Source: Salibaculum griseiflavum (GTDB lineage: Bacteria > Pseudomonadota > Alphaproteobacteria > Rhodobacterales > Rhodobacteraceae). From it: 64,000 nucleotides of DNA. Each line of letters opens with the position of its first letter. Positions within the stretch are counted from its first letter, which is position 1. The notes beneath the pieces were generated by a model. It was not told the origin of the DNA. It ran no database searches and saw only the letters and a list, made by a program, of their open reading frames with translations. The position numbers and the translations under genes were made by a program. Of this stretch, positions 35,911 to 45,543 are shown one piece after another. The DNA is taken from assembly GCF_003129565.1 (NCBI RefSeq), contig NZ_QETF01000010.1, positions 1-64,000 of the forward strand, given 5' to 3'.

Positions 35911-37215
35911 ATGAAACTTAAGAACGCACTGCGTGCGGCGACTGCACTGACTCTGGTTGCTGGCGCGGCACAGGCCGAAACCATCACCATCGCGACCGTG
36001 AACAACGGCGACATGATCCGGATGCAGGGCTACACCGACGATTTCACCGCCAAGACCGGCCACGAGGTCGAATGGGTCACGCTGGAGGAAAACGTTCTGC
36101 GTCAGCGTGTGACCACCGACATTTCCACCAATGGTGGCCAGTTCGACATCATGACCATCGGCATGTACGAAACCCCGATCTGGGGCGCCAATGGCTGGCT
36201 GGTTCCGCTGGATGACCTGTCCGAAGAATACGATGTCGACGACATTCTGCCGGCCATGCGCGGCGGCCTGTCCCATGACGGCACCCTCTATGCCGCGCCG
36301 TTCTATGGCGAAAGCTCCATGGTCATGTATCGCACGGACCTGATGGAAGCGGCCGGTCTGGAAATGCCCGAAGCGCCGACCTGGCAGTTCATCCGCGAAG
36401 CGGCGGCCGCCATGGACGATCCTGAAAACGACATCAACGGCATCTGCCTGCGCGGCAAGGCCGGTTGGGGTGAGGGCGGGGCCTTCATCACCGTCACTGG
36501 CAACAGCTTCGGTGCGCGCTGGTTCGACGAAGACTGGAACGCCCAGTTCGACCAGCCAGAATGGAAGAACGCGCTGGAGTTCTACGTCAACCTGATGAAC
36601 GACTACGGCCCCGAGGGCTATGCCACCAACGGCTTCAACGAGAACCTGTCGCTGTTCCAGCAGGGCAAGTGCGGCATGTGGATCGACGCCACCGTGGCCG
36701 CGTCCTTCGTGACCAACCCAGAAGACTCCACCGTTGCTGACAGCGTCGGCTTCGCGCTCGCCCCGAATTCCGAGGGCGTCGAGAAGCGCGCCAACTGGCT
36801 GTGGGCCTGGGCCCTGGCGATCCCCGCCGGCACCCAGAAGGAAGAGGCTGCGAAAGAGTTCATCGAATGGGCCACCTCGAAGGAATACATCGAGCTGGTC
36901 GCCGAAAACGAAGGCTGGGCAAACGTGCCCCCGGGTGCCCGGACCTCGCTCTATGAGACCCCGGAATACCAGGAGGTGCCCTTCGCACAGATGACGCTGG
37001 ACTCGATCAACGCGGCTGATCCGACCGATCCGACCGTCGATCCGGTGCCCTATGTCGGCATCCAGTTCGTCGCCATCCCGGAATTCGCCGGTATCGCCAC
37101 CGAGGTGAGCCAGGAATTCTCGGCCGTGTATGCCGGCCAGCAGACGATTGACGAGGCCCTGGAAAAAGCCCAGGCCCTGACCAACGACGCTATGGAAGCC
37201 GCCGGCTACCGCTAA
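35911..37215 (+). CDS. smoE: Polyol ABC transporter periplasmic binding protein
   Basis: A 434-residue exported binding protein; the signal peptide ends at AQA near residue 22. The gene order that follows (two permeases, ATPase, SDR, mannitol dehydrogenase) is that of the Rhodobacter sphaeroides smo operon for sorbitol, mannitol and arabitol, so this is the SmoE equivalent. Length fits. Expression is likely controlled by the upstream LacI protein. Confidence 0.87.
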   Translation: MKLKNALRAATALTLVAGAAQAETITIATVNNGDMIRMQGYTDDFTAKTGHEVEWVTLEENVLRQRVTTDISTNGGQFDIMTIGMYETPIWGANGWLVPLDDLSEEYDVDDILPAMRGGLSHDGTLYAAPFYGESSMVMYRTDLMEAAGLEMPEAPTWQFIREAAAAMDDPENDINGICLRGKAGWGEGGAFITVTGNSFGARWFDEDWNAQFDQPEWKNALEFYVNLMNDYGPEGYATNGFNENLSLFQQGKCGMWIDATVAASFVTNPEDSTVADSVGFALAPNSEGVEKRANWLWAWALAIPAGTQKEEAAKEFIEWATSKEYIELVAENEGWANVPPGARTSLYETPEYQEVPFAQMTLDSINAADPTDPTVDPVPYVGIQFVAIPEFAGIATEVSQEFSAVYAGQQTIDEALEKAQALTNDAMEAAGYR

Positions 37216-37235
37216 GGTTCTCGGACCTCTCAAGT

Positions 37236-37263
37236 CCGGGGGCGGCCTCAAGGCTGCCCCCGG
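37236..37263 (+). repeat. Strong hairpin after smoE
   Basis: CCGGGGGC-g-GCC and GGC-t-GCCCCCGG form an 11-bp stem with one mismatch and the loop TCAA. It follows the smoE stop by about 20 bp and precedes the permease genes, the usual position for an element that raises binding-protein mRNA over the downstream genes. Confidence 0.6.
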
Positions 37264-37337
37264 CTTTCAAAACCCGCTCATTCCGCGCATTCTTCGTCTA
37301 TCCCGGCCCCGCTCGGTCCGAAGGAGGAGGTCATCCC

Positions 37338-38267
37338 ATGGCGACCAAAGCTTCCCGATCCGCTGCACGCATCATGATGGCGCCCGCAGTTGTCCTGCTT
37401 CTGGGCTGGATGCTGATCCCGCTTTCGCTGACCGTGATCTTCTCGTTCAAGAAATTCCTGCCCCTGCGCGGCGACCGGATCACCGATCGCGGCGAGGGCT
37501 TTGGCGATTTCATGTGGGAATATGTGCGTGGGTTTCCCACGCTCGATTGGGTCGGTTTCGAGAACTTTTCCCGTTTCGTGGGGTCCAGCAGTTTCTGGCC
37601 TTCGGTCTGGACCACGCTTGTGATCGTAGGCGGCGTGCTGGCCATCACCGTGGTTCTCGGCATCCTGTTGTCGCTGTTGCTGGATCAGCCGATGTGGGGG
37701 CAGGGGGTCGTGCGCATCCTTGTCATTGCGCCGTTCTTCGTCATGCCCACCGTCTCGGCGCTGGTCTGGAAGAACATGTTCATGGACCCGGTGAACGGCC
37801 TGTTCGCGCATCTGTGGCGCTTTTTCGGGGCGGAACCCGTGGCCTGGCTGTCCGAGGCGTCGATGGGGTCCATCGTGATGATCGTGTCCTGGCAATGGCT
37901 GCCCTTTGCCACGTTGATCCTGCTGACCGCGATCCAGTCGCTGGACAGCGAACAGCTGGAAGCCGCCGAGATGGACGGTGCCGGACCTCTGCAGCGCTTT
38001 GGCCATATCATCTTGCCGCATCTGGGCCGGGCGATCACCATCGTGATCCTGATCCAGACGATTTTCCTGCTGTCGATCTTCGCAGAGATCTTCGTGACCA
38101 CCGGCGGCGCCTTCGGCACCCGGACGCTCACCTACCTGATCTTCCAGCGCGTTCTGGAAAGCCAGAATGTCGGGCTGGGATCGGCAGGCGGTGTCTACGC
38201 AATCATTCTCGCCAATATCGTTGCCATCTTCCTGATGCGCATCGTCGGCAAGAACCTGGACGCGTGA
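37338..38267 (+). CDS. smoF: Polyol ABC transporter permease 1
   Basis: A 309-residue six-helix permease. The EAA loop contacting SmoK is EAAEMDGAGPLQRF. GGAGGAGG lies upstream of the ATG. With SmoG it forms the membrane channel for polyols delivered by SmoE. Confidence 0.87.
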   Translation: MATKASRSAARIMMAPAVVLLLGWMLIPLSLTVIFSFKKFLPLRGDRITDRGEGFGDFMWEYVRGFPTLDWVGFENFSRFVGSSSFWPSVWTTLVIVGGVLAITVVLGILLSLLLDQPMWGQGVVRILVIAPFFVMPTVSALVWKNMFMDPVNGLFAHLWRFFGAEPVAWLSEASMGSIVMIVSWQWLPFATLILLTAIQSLDSEQLEAAEMDGAGPLQRFGHIILPHLGRAITIVILIQTIFLLSIFAEIFVTTGGAFGTRTLTYLIFQRVLESQNVGLGSAGGVYAIILANIVAIFLMRIVGKNLDA

Positions 38268-38282
38268 GGAGGACCTGATCAC

Positions 38283-39113
38283 ATGGCACGCGCCGTCACC
38301 ACAAAACGCAAGACACTGACCACCGCCTTGGCCTGGGCTATCGGTCTGCTGATCTTCTTTCCGATCCTCTGGACGATCCTGACCAGCTTCAAGACCGAGG
38401 CGCAGGCCATCGCCAACCCGCCCATCTTCCTGAACTTCGACTGGACGCTGGAAAACTATGCCATCGTGCAGGAACGCTCGGATTACATGCGTTTCCTGTG
38501 GAACTCGGTGATCCTTGCCGGAGGCTCCACCCTTTTGGGGATCATCATCGCTGTGCCAGCGGCCTGGTCCATGGCGTTCGTGCCGTCCAAGCGGACCAAG
38601 GACATCCTGCTGTGGATGCTGTCCACCAAGATGTTGCCCGCGGTCGGGGTGCTTTACCCGATCTACCTGCTGTTCATCGAATTGGGGCTTCTGGATAGCC
38701 GCGCCGGCCTCGTCATCGTGCTGATGCTGATCAACCTGCCGATCATCGTCTGGATGCTCTACACCTATTTCCGTGAAATTCCGGGCGAGATCCTGGAAGC
38801 GGCGCGCATGGACGGGGCCACGCTGAAAGAGGAACTGCTCTACATCCTCACGCCGATGGCCATTCCGGGCATTGCATCAACCGTGCTGCTCAACTTCATC
38901 CTGGCCTGGAACGAGGCGTTCTGGACCCTGAACCTGACCGCCGTCGACGCCGCCCCGCTCACCGCCTTCATCGCCAGCTATTCCAGCCCCGAAGGCCTGT
39001 TCTTTGCCAAGCTCAGCGCGGCCTCGACCATGGCCATCGCGCCGATCCTGATCCTTGGCTGGTTCAGCCAGAAACAACTTGTCCGTGGCCTGACCTTCGG
39101 CGCGGTAAAATAA
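38283..39113 (+). CDS. smoG: Polyol ABC transporter permease 2
   Basis: A 276-residue MalG-type permease with six predicted helices and the EAA loop EAARMDGATLKEEL. It follows smoF by 15 bp with GAGGAGG before the ATG and precedes the ATPase gene by 12 bp. Confidence 0.87.
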   Translation: MARAVTTKRKTLTTALAWAIGLLIFFPILWTILTSFKTEAQAIANPPIFLNFDWTLENYAIVQERSDYMRFLWNSVILAGGSTLLGIIIAVPAAWSMAFVPSKRTKDILLWMLSTKMLPAVGVLYPIYLLFIELGLLDSRAGLVIVLMLINLPIIVWMLYTYFREIPGEILEAARMDGATLKEELLYILTPMAIPGIASTVLLNFILAWNEAFWTLNLTAVDAAPLTAFIASYSSPEGLFFAKLSAASTMAIAPILILGWFSQKQLVRGLTFGAVK

Positions 39114-39125
39114 GGAAGATCCGCA

Positions 39126-40126
<1,001 letters not shown>

Positions 40127-40130
<4 letters not shown>

Positions 40131-40900
40131 CTCGACTGGCTGGCAAGACCGCTCTGATCACCGGGGCTGCACGCGGTATCGGCCTGGCCTTTGCCAAGGC
40201 CTATGTGGCCGAGGGCGCACGGGTGGCGATCGCTGACATCGACATCGCACGAGCGCGCACGGCGGCGCAGGAGATAGGGGATGCGGCCATCGCCGTCGAA
40301 CTGGATGCCACCCGGCAGGACAGTATCGACGCGGCGGTGGATGCAACCGTCGAAGCCTTCGGCGGGATCGACATCCTTATCAACAACGCCGCGCTGTTCA
40401 CTGCGGCCCCCATCACCGAGATCACGCGCGAGGATTACACCCGCATCTTCGATCTCAATGTCGCGGGCACGCTGTTCACCCTGCAGGCCGTCGCGAAGCA
40501 CATGATCGAACGCGGCAAGGGCGGCAAGATCATCAACATGGCCAGCCAGGCCGGCCGCCGGGGCGAGGCGCTGGTCGCGGTCTACTGTGCCTCCAAGGCG
40601 GCGGTCATCAGCCTGACGCAATCGGCGGGCCTGAACCTGATCGAGCATGGCATCAACGTGAATGCCATCGCGCCGGGTGTCGTCGATGGTGAGCATTGGG
40701 ACGGCGTCGATGCCTTCTTCGCCAAATATGAAGGCAAGGCGCCGGGCCAGAAAAAGAAGGAGGTCGGTGAGTCCGTTCCCTATGGCCGCATGGGTCGGGC
40801 CGAGGACCTGACCGGGATGGCGGTGTTCCTCGCCTCGGACGCGGCCGACTACATCGTGGCCCAGACCTATAACGTCGATGGCGGGAACTGGATGAGCTGA
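40127..40900 (+). CDS. smoS: Sorbitol (L-iditol/galactitol) dehydrogenase, SDR family
   Basis: A 257-residue SDR that oxidises sorbitol to fructose (and galactitol to tagatose in R. sphaeroides) with NAD+. TGAARGIG is at 12-19, Ser140, Tyr153 and Lys157 form the catalytic triad (YCASK), and NNAA is at 86-89. It is coupled to smoK (ATGA) and mtlK (TGATG). Position and motifs agree with SmoS. Confidence 0.88.
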
Positions 40901-42396
40901 TGACGTCTGCTGCGCCCATCTCTGCCCCTGTGCCGCTGTCGGACGCGACGCTGGATGCCTTGCCTGACGCGGTGGCGTGTCCGACCTATGATCGCGATGC
41001 GCTGACCCCCGGCATTGTTCATATCGGTGTTGGCAATTTCCACCGTGCCCACCAGGCTTGGTATCTGCACCGGCTGATGCAGCAGGGCCTGGCGCAGGAT
41101 TGGGCGATCATCGGCGCGGGGGTCCGGCCCTATGACGCGGCGATGCGCGACAGGCTGCGGGCGCAGGATTGCCTGACCACCCTGATCGAACTCGACCCCC
41201 GCGGCAGTTCTGCCGAGGTCGTTGGCTCCATGATCGACTACCTGCCCATCGAAGAGGGCAACGGCCCCCTGATCGCGCAGATGGCGGACCCCGCCATTCG
41301 CATCGTGGCTTTGACCGTGACCGAGGGCGGCTATTACATCGACCCGGTCACCGGCGGATTCGACGCCGATCATCCGGACATCCAGCATGACGCGCGGACA
41401 CCGGATCGCCCGCGCACGGCCTTCGGCGCCATGATCGCGGCGCTCAGGATTCGCCGGGCGGCGGGCCATGGGCCGTTTGCGGCGCAAAGCTGCGACAACC
41501 TGTTGGGCAACGGCCGCATTCTCAAGCAGACCGTTGTCTCGCTCGCCCGTCTGAGTGACCCTGACCTGGCCGACTGGATCGAAGCGGAGTGCAGCTTTCC
41601 CAATTCCATGGTTGATTGCATTGTCCCCGCCACTGGCGAGGCAGAACGCGCGCTTGCGCAGGGCTTCGGAATTGCGGATGCCGCGCCCGTCACACACGAG
41701 AATTTCCGACAATGGGTGATCGAGGACGATTTCTGTGCCGGACGCCCGGATTGGGATCGTGTCGGGGCGACCCTCGCGGACGATGTCCATGGCTTCGAGA
41801 TGATGAAGCTGCGCATTCTCAATGCGGGCCATCAGATTCTGGCCAATGCCGGGGAAATCCTGGGAATCGAGACGATCGCGGGATGCATGGAGCATCCCGG
41901 TATCAACGCTTTCTTTCACAAGGTGCAACGGGACGAGATCGTGCCCCATGTCGCCCCGGTGCCGGGGATGAATGCGTGCGATTACGTGGACCTCGTCGCC
42001 CGCCGCTTTGCCAATCCGTCCATCGTCGACACGACGCGCCGGGTCGCATTCGACGGATCTTCGCGCCATACCGGCTTTCTTCTGCCGGTCGTGCGGGAAG
42101 CGCTTGCCGAGGGCTCGCCCGTCGAGGGGCTGGCGCTGGTCGAGGCGCTTTGGGCGCGGATGTGCGCCGGGACCCGCGAGGATGGCACGATCATCGAACC
42201 CAATGACCCCCATTGGGACAGGCTTTGCCAGGTGGCCGGGCAGGCGCGGGCAGAGCCGCAGGCCTGGATCGCGCAGGACCAGATTTATGGCGACCTTGCC
42301 CGCAACGACCGCTTCTCCGAAGCGTTCGCCAGATGGCTGACCCTGATCTGGCACGACGGCACCGAGGCCGCCTTGGACGCCTATAGGCAGTCCTGA
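40900..42396 (+). CDS. mtlK: Mannitol 2-dehydrogenase
   Basis: A 498-residue long-chain polyol dehydrogenase that converts D-mannitol (or arabitol) to D-fructose (or xylulose) with NAD+. The N-terminal HIGVGNFHRAHQA and the catalytic KLRILNAGHQILA block are diagnostic of the mannitol dehydrogenase/fructuronate reductase family. Its place in the smo operon supports mannitol 2-dehydrogenase rather than fructuronate reductase (UxuB). Confidence 0.9.
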   Translation: MTSAAPISAPVPLSDATLDALPDAVACPTYDRDALTPGIVHIGVGNFHRAHQAWYLHRLMQQGLAQDWAIIGAGVRPYDAAMRDRLRAQDCLTTLIELDPRGSSAEVVGSMIDYLPIEEGNGPLIAQMADPAIRIVALTVTEGGYYIDPVTGGFDADHPDIQHDARTPDRPRTAFGAMIAALRIRRAAGHGPFAAQSCDNLLGNGRILKQTVVSLARLSDPDLADWIEAECSFPNSMVDCIVPATGEAERALAQGFGIADAAPVTHENFRQWVIEDDFCAGRPDWDRVGATLADDVHGFEMMKLRILNAGHQILANAGEILGIETIAGCMEHPGINAFFHKVQRDEIVPHVAPVPGMNACDYVDLVARRFANPSIVDTTRRVAFDGSSRHTGFLLPVVREALAEGSPVEGLALVEALWARMCAGTREDGTIIEPNDPHWDRLCQVAGQARAEPQAWIAQDQIYGDLARNDRFSEAFARWLTLIWHDGTEAALDAYRQS

Positions 42397-42400
42397 TCCC

Positions 42401-43066
42401 ATGAGTCGCACCATGCCCGAGCTGACACATGAAACGGTCATGCAGGCCATTCTTCGACGCCTGTCCGACAAGGGCGGCGAGGGCCATCGCCTCCTCGTGG
42501 GGATCGCTGGACCGCCCGCAAGCGGCAAGTCGACCCTATCCGATGTCCTGCAGGCGCGGCTGACGGAACGCGGGGTGCCGACGGTGGTTGTTCCGATGGA
42601 CGGGTTCCATCTCGACAACCGGCTGCTGGATGAAATGGGACTTCGGGACAGGAAAGGCGCGCCGGAAACCTTCGATGTCGGCGGGTTGGTCACCTTGCTG
42701 GGCAAGTTGCGCGAGACGGTCGGCTCCGTCTACCTGCCTGTTTTCGATCGGGAAATGGATCTCTCAATTGCGGCCGCGCGGGTCGTGTCGCCAGAAACCG
42801 AAGTCGTGATCGTCGAGGGCAATTACCTGCTCTTCGATGAGCCCGCCTGGCGGGGTTTGGCGGACCTCTGGGATGTCACCATCTGGATCGACACGCCGCT
42901 CGACGTGGTGCGGCAGCGCTGCATCCAGAGATGGCTGGACCATGGTCATTCCCCGGAGGCGGCCAAGGCAAGGGCAGAAGGGAATGACCTGCGCAATGCC
43001 GAACGCGTTTCGGCCGCCCGGCTGCCGGCGGATTTCGTGGTTTCGGACGAAGATGACGGCTCTTAG
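42401..43066 (+). CDS. P-loop sugar/nucleoside kinase-like protein (FrcK/YggC type)
   Basis: A 221-residue P-loop kinase of the phosphoribulokinase/uridine kinase fold. Walker A is GPPASGKST (about 37-45), with MDGFHLDN and an acidic VEGNYLLFDE segment as in the YggC/FrcK and pantothenate-kinase-like group. The gene lies 4 bp after mtlK. Mannitol and sorbitol oxidation both give fructose, so phosphorylation of fructose or another ketose is a fair inference, but the kinase is not a classical PfkB fructokinase. Confidence 0.75.
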   Translation: MSRTMPELTHETVMQAILRRLSDKGGEGHRLLVGIAGPPASGKSTLSDVLQARLTERGVPTVVVPMDGFHLDNRLLDEMGLRDRKGAPETFDVGGLVTLLGKLRETVGSVYLPVFDREMDLSIAAARVVSPETEVVIVEGNYLLFDEPAWRGLADLWDVTIWIDTPLDVVRQRCIQRWLDHGHSPEAAKARAEGNDLRNAERVSAARLPADFVVSDEDDGS

Positions 43067-43161
43067 CCATTGCGTCAGCGACGGTATTCGGGGCGGGTGG
43101 CCAGGGCTGTTCGGCGTTCGGAACATCTGCGCTTTCAAAGTGATTGGATAAGGACGGACGG

Positions 43162-43176
43162 GGTGCCAGGGGCACC
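43162..43176. terminator. Short hairpin between convergent units
   Basis: GGTGCC-AGG-GGCACC, a 6-bp stem with a 3-base loop, in the 193-bp gap between the polyol operon and nnrU. Weak evidence for a terminator; no U run. Confidence 0.3.
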
Positions 43177-43259
43177 TAAGCCATCCCATCAGAGGGTCGC
43201 ATTTTGCAGGCTGGGATTGATCTTCTCGAACCTCGAAGCACACCGCCGCGCTCCCCATG

Positions 43260-43928
43260 CTAGAGAGCCGCAACCCCGATGACGGTTGCATGAACATGGA
43301 GCAGAAAGACGAAAAGCCCCAGTCCAATCAGAAGCCGAGAGACCAGCGCGGGCCAAGACCGCGGGCTATGGACCCTCGGGGCGGCCTTGCGCGCGGTGTC
43401 GAGGGCAGACCAGCGCCCTGCACCGAGCGCCTGTCGCTTGCGGTGGTCGATGAGGCGTCGGCCCGCGAGGGCAAAGCTCCCCAGAACTCCGAATAACAAG
43501 ACATGGGCAAGGTCGCCGTTGGGCAAGAGGTGCACGCCCGCCCAGATCGCGAGTGCCAGCAGGATCGGATGCCGCGTCCATCGCACGATGCCGGGGCGCG
43601 TCGGATCGAAACACTCGTCATGCGCCCCGCCGAAAGAAAACGGGTTCGGACGCCCGATGCTCAAGGCAAGGATCAGGCACACCGCCAGCATGCCCATATG
43701 TGCGGCATGACGATGCCATCCCAGCTGCGGCCAAAGCTGAACATGGGGCGCCTCACCGGCCGACCAGATCAACAGTGTCAGCATGGCAAGCGATAGGGCC
43801 GAATAGCCGATGCCAAAGCCGCGTGCCCCGATCCAGGCCGTGAACCATGACTTGATACCAGGGCGCACCGGAATGGAATGCGACACGAAAAAGAGCGTGA
43901 AGACGGCGGCGAAGCCTGCCCATGTCAT
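43260..43928 (-). CDS. nnrU: NnrU-family membrane protein
   Basis: A 222-residue integral membrane protein with about six helices. NnrU is required for full nitric oxide metabolism in Rhodobacter sphaeroides; its chemistry is unsettled, and the family is related to isoprenylcysteine methyltransferase-like membrane proteins (note RWTRHPILLAL). It overlaps nnrS by ATGA and is the last gene of the nor operon. Confidence 0.82.
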   Translation of the reverse strand: MTWAGFAAVFTLFFVSHSIPVRPGIKSWFTAWIGARGFGIGYSALSLAMLTLLIWSAGEAPHVQLWPQLGWHRHAAHMGMLAVCLILALSIGRPNPFSFGGAHDECFDPTRPGIVRWTRHPILLALAIWAGVHLLPNGDLAHVLLFGVLGSFALAGRRLIDHRKRQALGAGRWSALDTARKAAPRVHSPRSWPALVSRLLIGLGLFVFLLHVHATVIGVAAL

Positions 43929-45118
43929 CTGGAGCCCCCCTCTTTCGGTCGCAGGAGGAAGGGTCCATAGAACAGTGCAAATCCGCCAAAGGCCAGAAGC
44001 CAGAACAGCCCGGACAGATAGCTGAGGTCCAGCCAAATCGGCGACACGGATCGCGCGAGGGCCGCAAGGATGATGCAGATATATATCCCGACCGTGGCAG
44101 CCCCTGCTTTCAAATCCTGTCCGGTATGGCCCAGCGTGGCCCGTGTCATGACCGCAAGCGTCATCGCCCCGATCGCGCCCGCCATCCAAAGATGCTGCGC
44201 GCCGGCGCTGCCCGGATGTCCAAGCAGCGGGTCAAGGCCAAGGGCAATCGCCCCCATCGGAACGAACAGATAGGCCCCGTGCAGGACAACAACCAGCGGC
44301 TCCGCGAGCGTGCGATGCCCCTGCCACCGACCCAACCGGATCAGGTGCAGCGCACCGAACAGAAGCAGCAGCAGCCCGGTGATGGTCTCGAAAGGTCTTA
44401 TCGTCCAGATGCCAAGGATCGGCAGGCTTGCCAGAAGAACGATCTTGTCCAGTTTCTGCATGGGTGGCGCGGGGCGCACCGGGTCTTGCCGCTTTACCAG
44501 CCAATTGCGGGTGAAGGAGGGTATGATCCGACCGCCGATCACCGCGATCATCATGACCGATGTCGCAAGGCCCAGGCGCAAGCCCGTCCCCTGCGCCGGG
44601 TTGCCACCGGTCAGCGCCTCGAAATGGAACAGCGCATTGGCAAAGGTGAATGCCGCCAGCAGCGCCAGCACGATCAGGTTGCGCCAGTTCTTGCCGGCGA
44701 CGATCTCGCGCAGGATCAAAAGGCCCAGTCCGATCGGAAAGGCCAGGTCGATGGTGATGGCCGCAAAGGGCGGAAGCGTGGCAGAGACCAGAACCGCGAT
44801 CCGCCCCGCGACCCATAGCGCGAAAAGCCCCGCAAGACGCCAGCCGACGATGGGAAAGCGTCCTGTCCAGTTGGGCACGGCTGTCAGAAGGAAGCCGGCC
44901 AGCACCGCCCCCAGATAACCGAACAGGAATTCATGGGCGTGCCATGACACCGGGTCGAACCGTGTCGGCAGCCAGACCGCACCGGCCAGCATCGCCAGCC
45001 AAAGCACCATGGCCACCAGCACCCAGACCGCCCCGAACAGGAAGAACGGGCGGAACCCGAAACTGAAGAGCGCCGGGCCTGTCCAAGCGCGCATTTGCTC
45101 TGCAGATGTATGCGCCAT
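43925..45118 (-). CDS. nnrS: NnrS heme/copper-containing membrane protein
   Basis: A 397-residue, twelve-helix membrane protein. NnrS binds heme and copper in R. sphaeroides and protects against NO-linked iron stress. Family marks include FGFRPFFLFG near residue 25, WHAHEFLFGY, NWTGR, and SFTRNWL. It follows the small ORF at 45121 by 2 bp and is coupled to nnrU, so it is expressed with NO reductase. Confidence 0.88.
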   Translation of the reverse strand: MAHTSAEQMRAWTGPALFSFGFRPFFLFGAVWVLVAMVLWLAMLAGAVWLPTRFDPVSWHAHEFLFGYLGAVLAGFLLTAVPNWTGRFPIVGWRLAGLFALWVAGRIAVLVSATLPPFAAITIDLAFPIGLGLLILREIVAGKNWRNLIVLALLAAFTFANALFHFEALTGGNPAQGTGLRLGLATSVMMIAVIGGRIIPSFTRNWLVKRQDPVRPAPPMQKLDKIVLLASLPILGIWTIRPFETITGLLLLLFGALHLIRLGRWQGHRTLAEPLVVVLHGAYLFVPMGAIALGLDPLLGHPGSAGAQHLWMAGAIGAMTLAVMTRATLGHTGQDLKAGAATVGIYICIILAALARSVSPIWLDLSYLSGLFWLLAFGGFALFYGPFLLRPKEGGSR

Positions 45119-45120
45119 TG

Positions 45121-45369
45121 TCAGCCTCCTGCGCGGTCCGACCCCGCGTCTGCCTTGTCCATGAGGGCGCGGATGTGCCGGGCGAAATACCATGTCGCCG
45201 GGGCCCCGATCAGGCCGCCCAGCGCGATCGACCAGCCGGTCGAGGCGACGGGCCCTCCGACCCAGCTTAAGATCAGCGAGGCGAAGAAGACGTTCACGGC
45301 AGCTGCCCCGGCCCCGAACGGATAAAGCGCCAGCGCGATCTTGTAGGTGGGCCAGCCCCGCCGGGTCAT
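45121..45369 (-). CDS. Small two-helix membrane protein in the nor operon
   Basis: An 82-residue protein with two hydrophobic helices (about 9-35 and 43-65) and a charged C-terminus. It starts inside the stop of the 58-residue gene upstream (ATGA) and ends 2 bp before nnrS. It occupies the place of norE/norF in Paracoccus but is far shorter than NorE and not clearly NorF. Perhaps an assembly or stability factor for NO reductase. Confidence 0.68.
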   Translation of the reverse strand: MTRRGWPTYKIALALYPFGAGAAAVNVFFASLILSWVGGPVASTGWSIALGGLIGAPATWYFARHIRALMDKADAGSDRAGG

Positions 45370-45542
45370 CGCCGCGCGACCAGTCTGTGCACCGCGATCA
45401 TGGCGGCGACCAGCGCAAGGCAGGCCAGGGCATACCAGAATTCCGCGGTCGCGGATTGGGCCTGCGGGATGGGTCGGTCGAATCCTTCGGCCAGGACCGG
45501 CGATGCCAACAGCGTGGTCAGCGGGATCATGAGATGTCGCAT
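45366..45542 (-). CDS. 58-residue exported/membrane protein in the nor operon
   Basis: Read directly from the sequence: MRHLMIPLTTLLASPVLA at the N-terminus looks like a signal peptide, then a short linker, then one helix (FWYALACLALVAAMIAV) and a basic tail HRLVARR. It lies 1 bp after norD and overlaps the next gene by ATGA, so it is almost certainly translated. It may be a NorF-like small subunit or accessory protein of the cNOR complex. Confidence 0.62.
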   Translation of the reverse strand: MRHLMIPLTTLLASPVLAEGFDRPIPQAQSATAEFWYALACLALVAAMIAVHRLVARR

Positions 45543-45543
45543 G

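Noticed and set aside
43070-43282. 70-codon plus-strand frame between the kinase and nnrU
   Set aside because: No motif, Arg-rich translation typical of noncoding high-GC DNA, and it runs into the end of nnrU.
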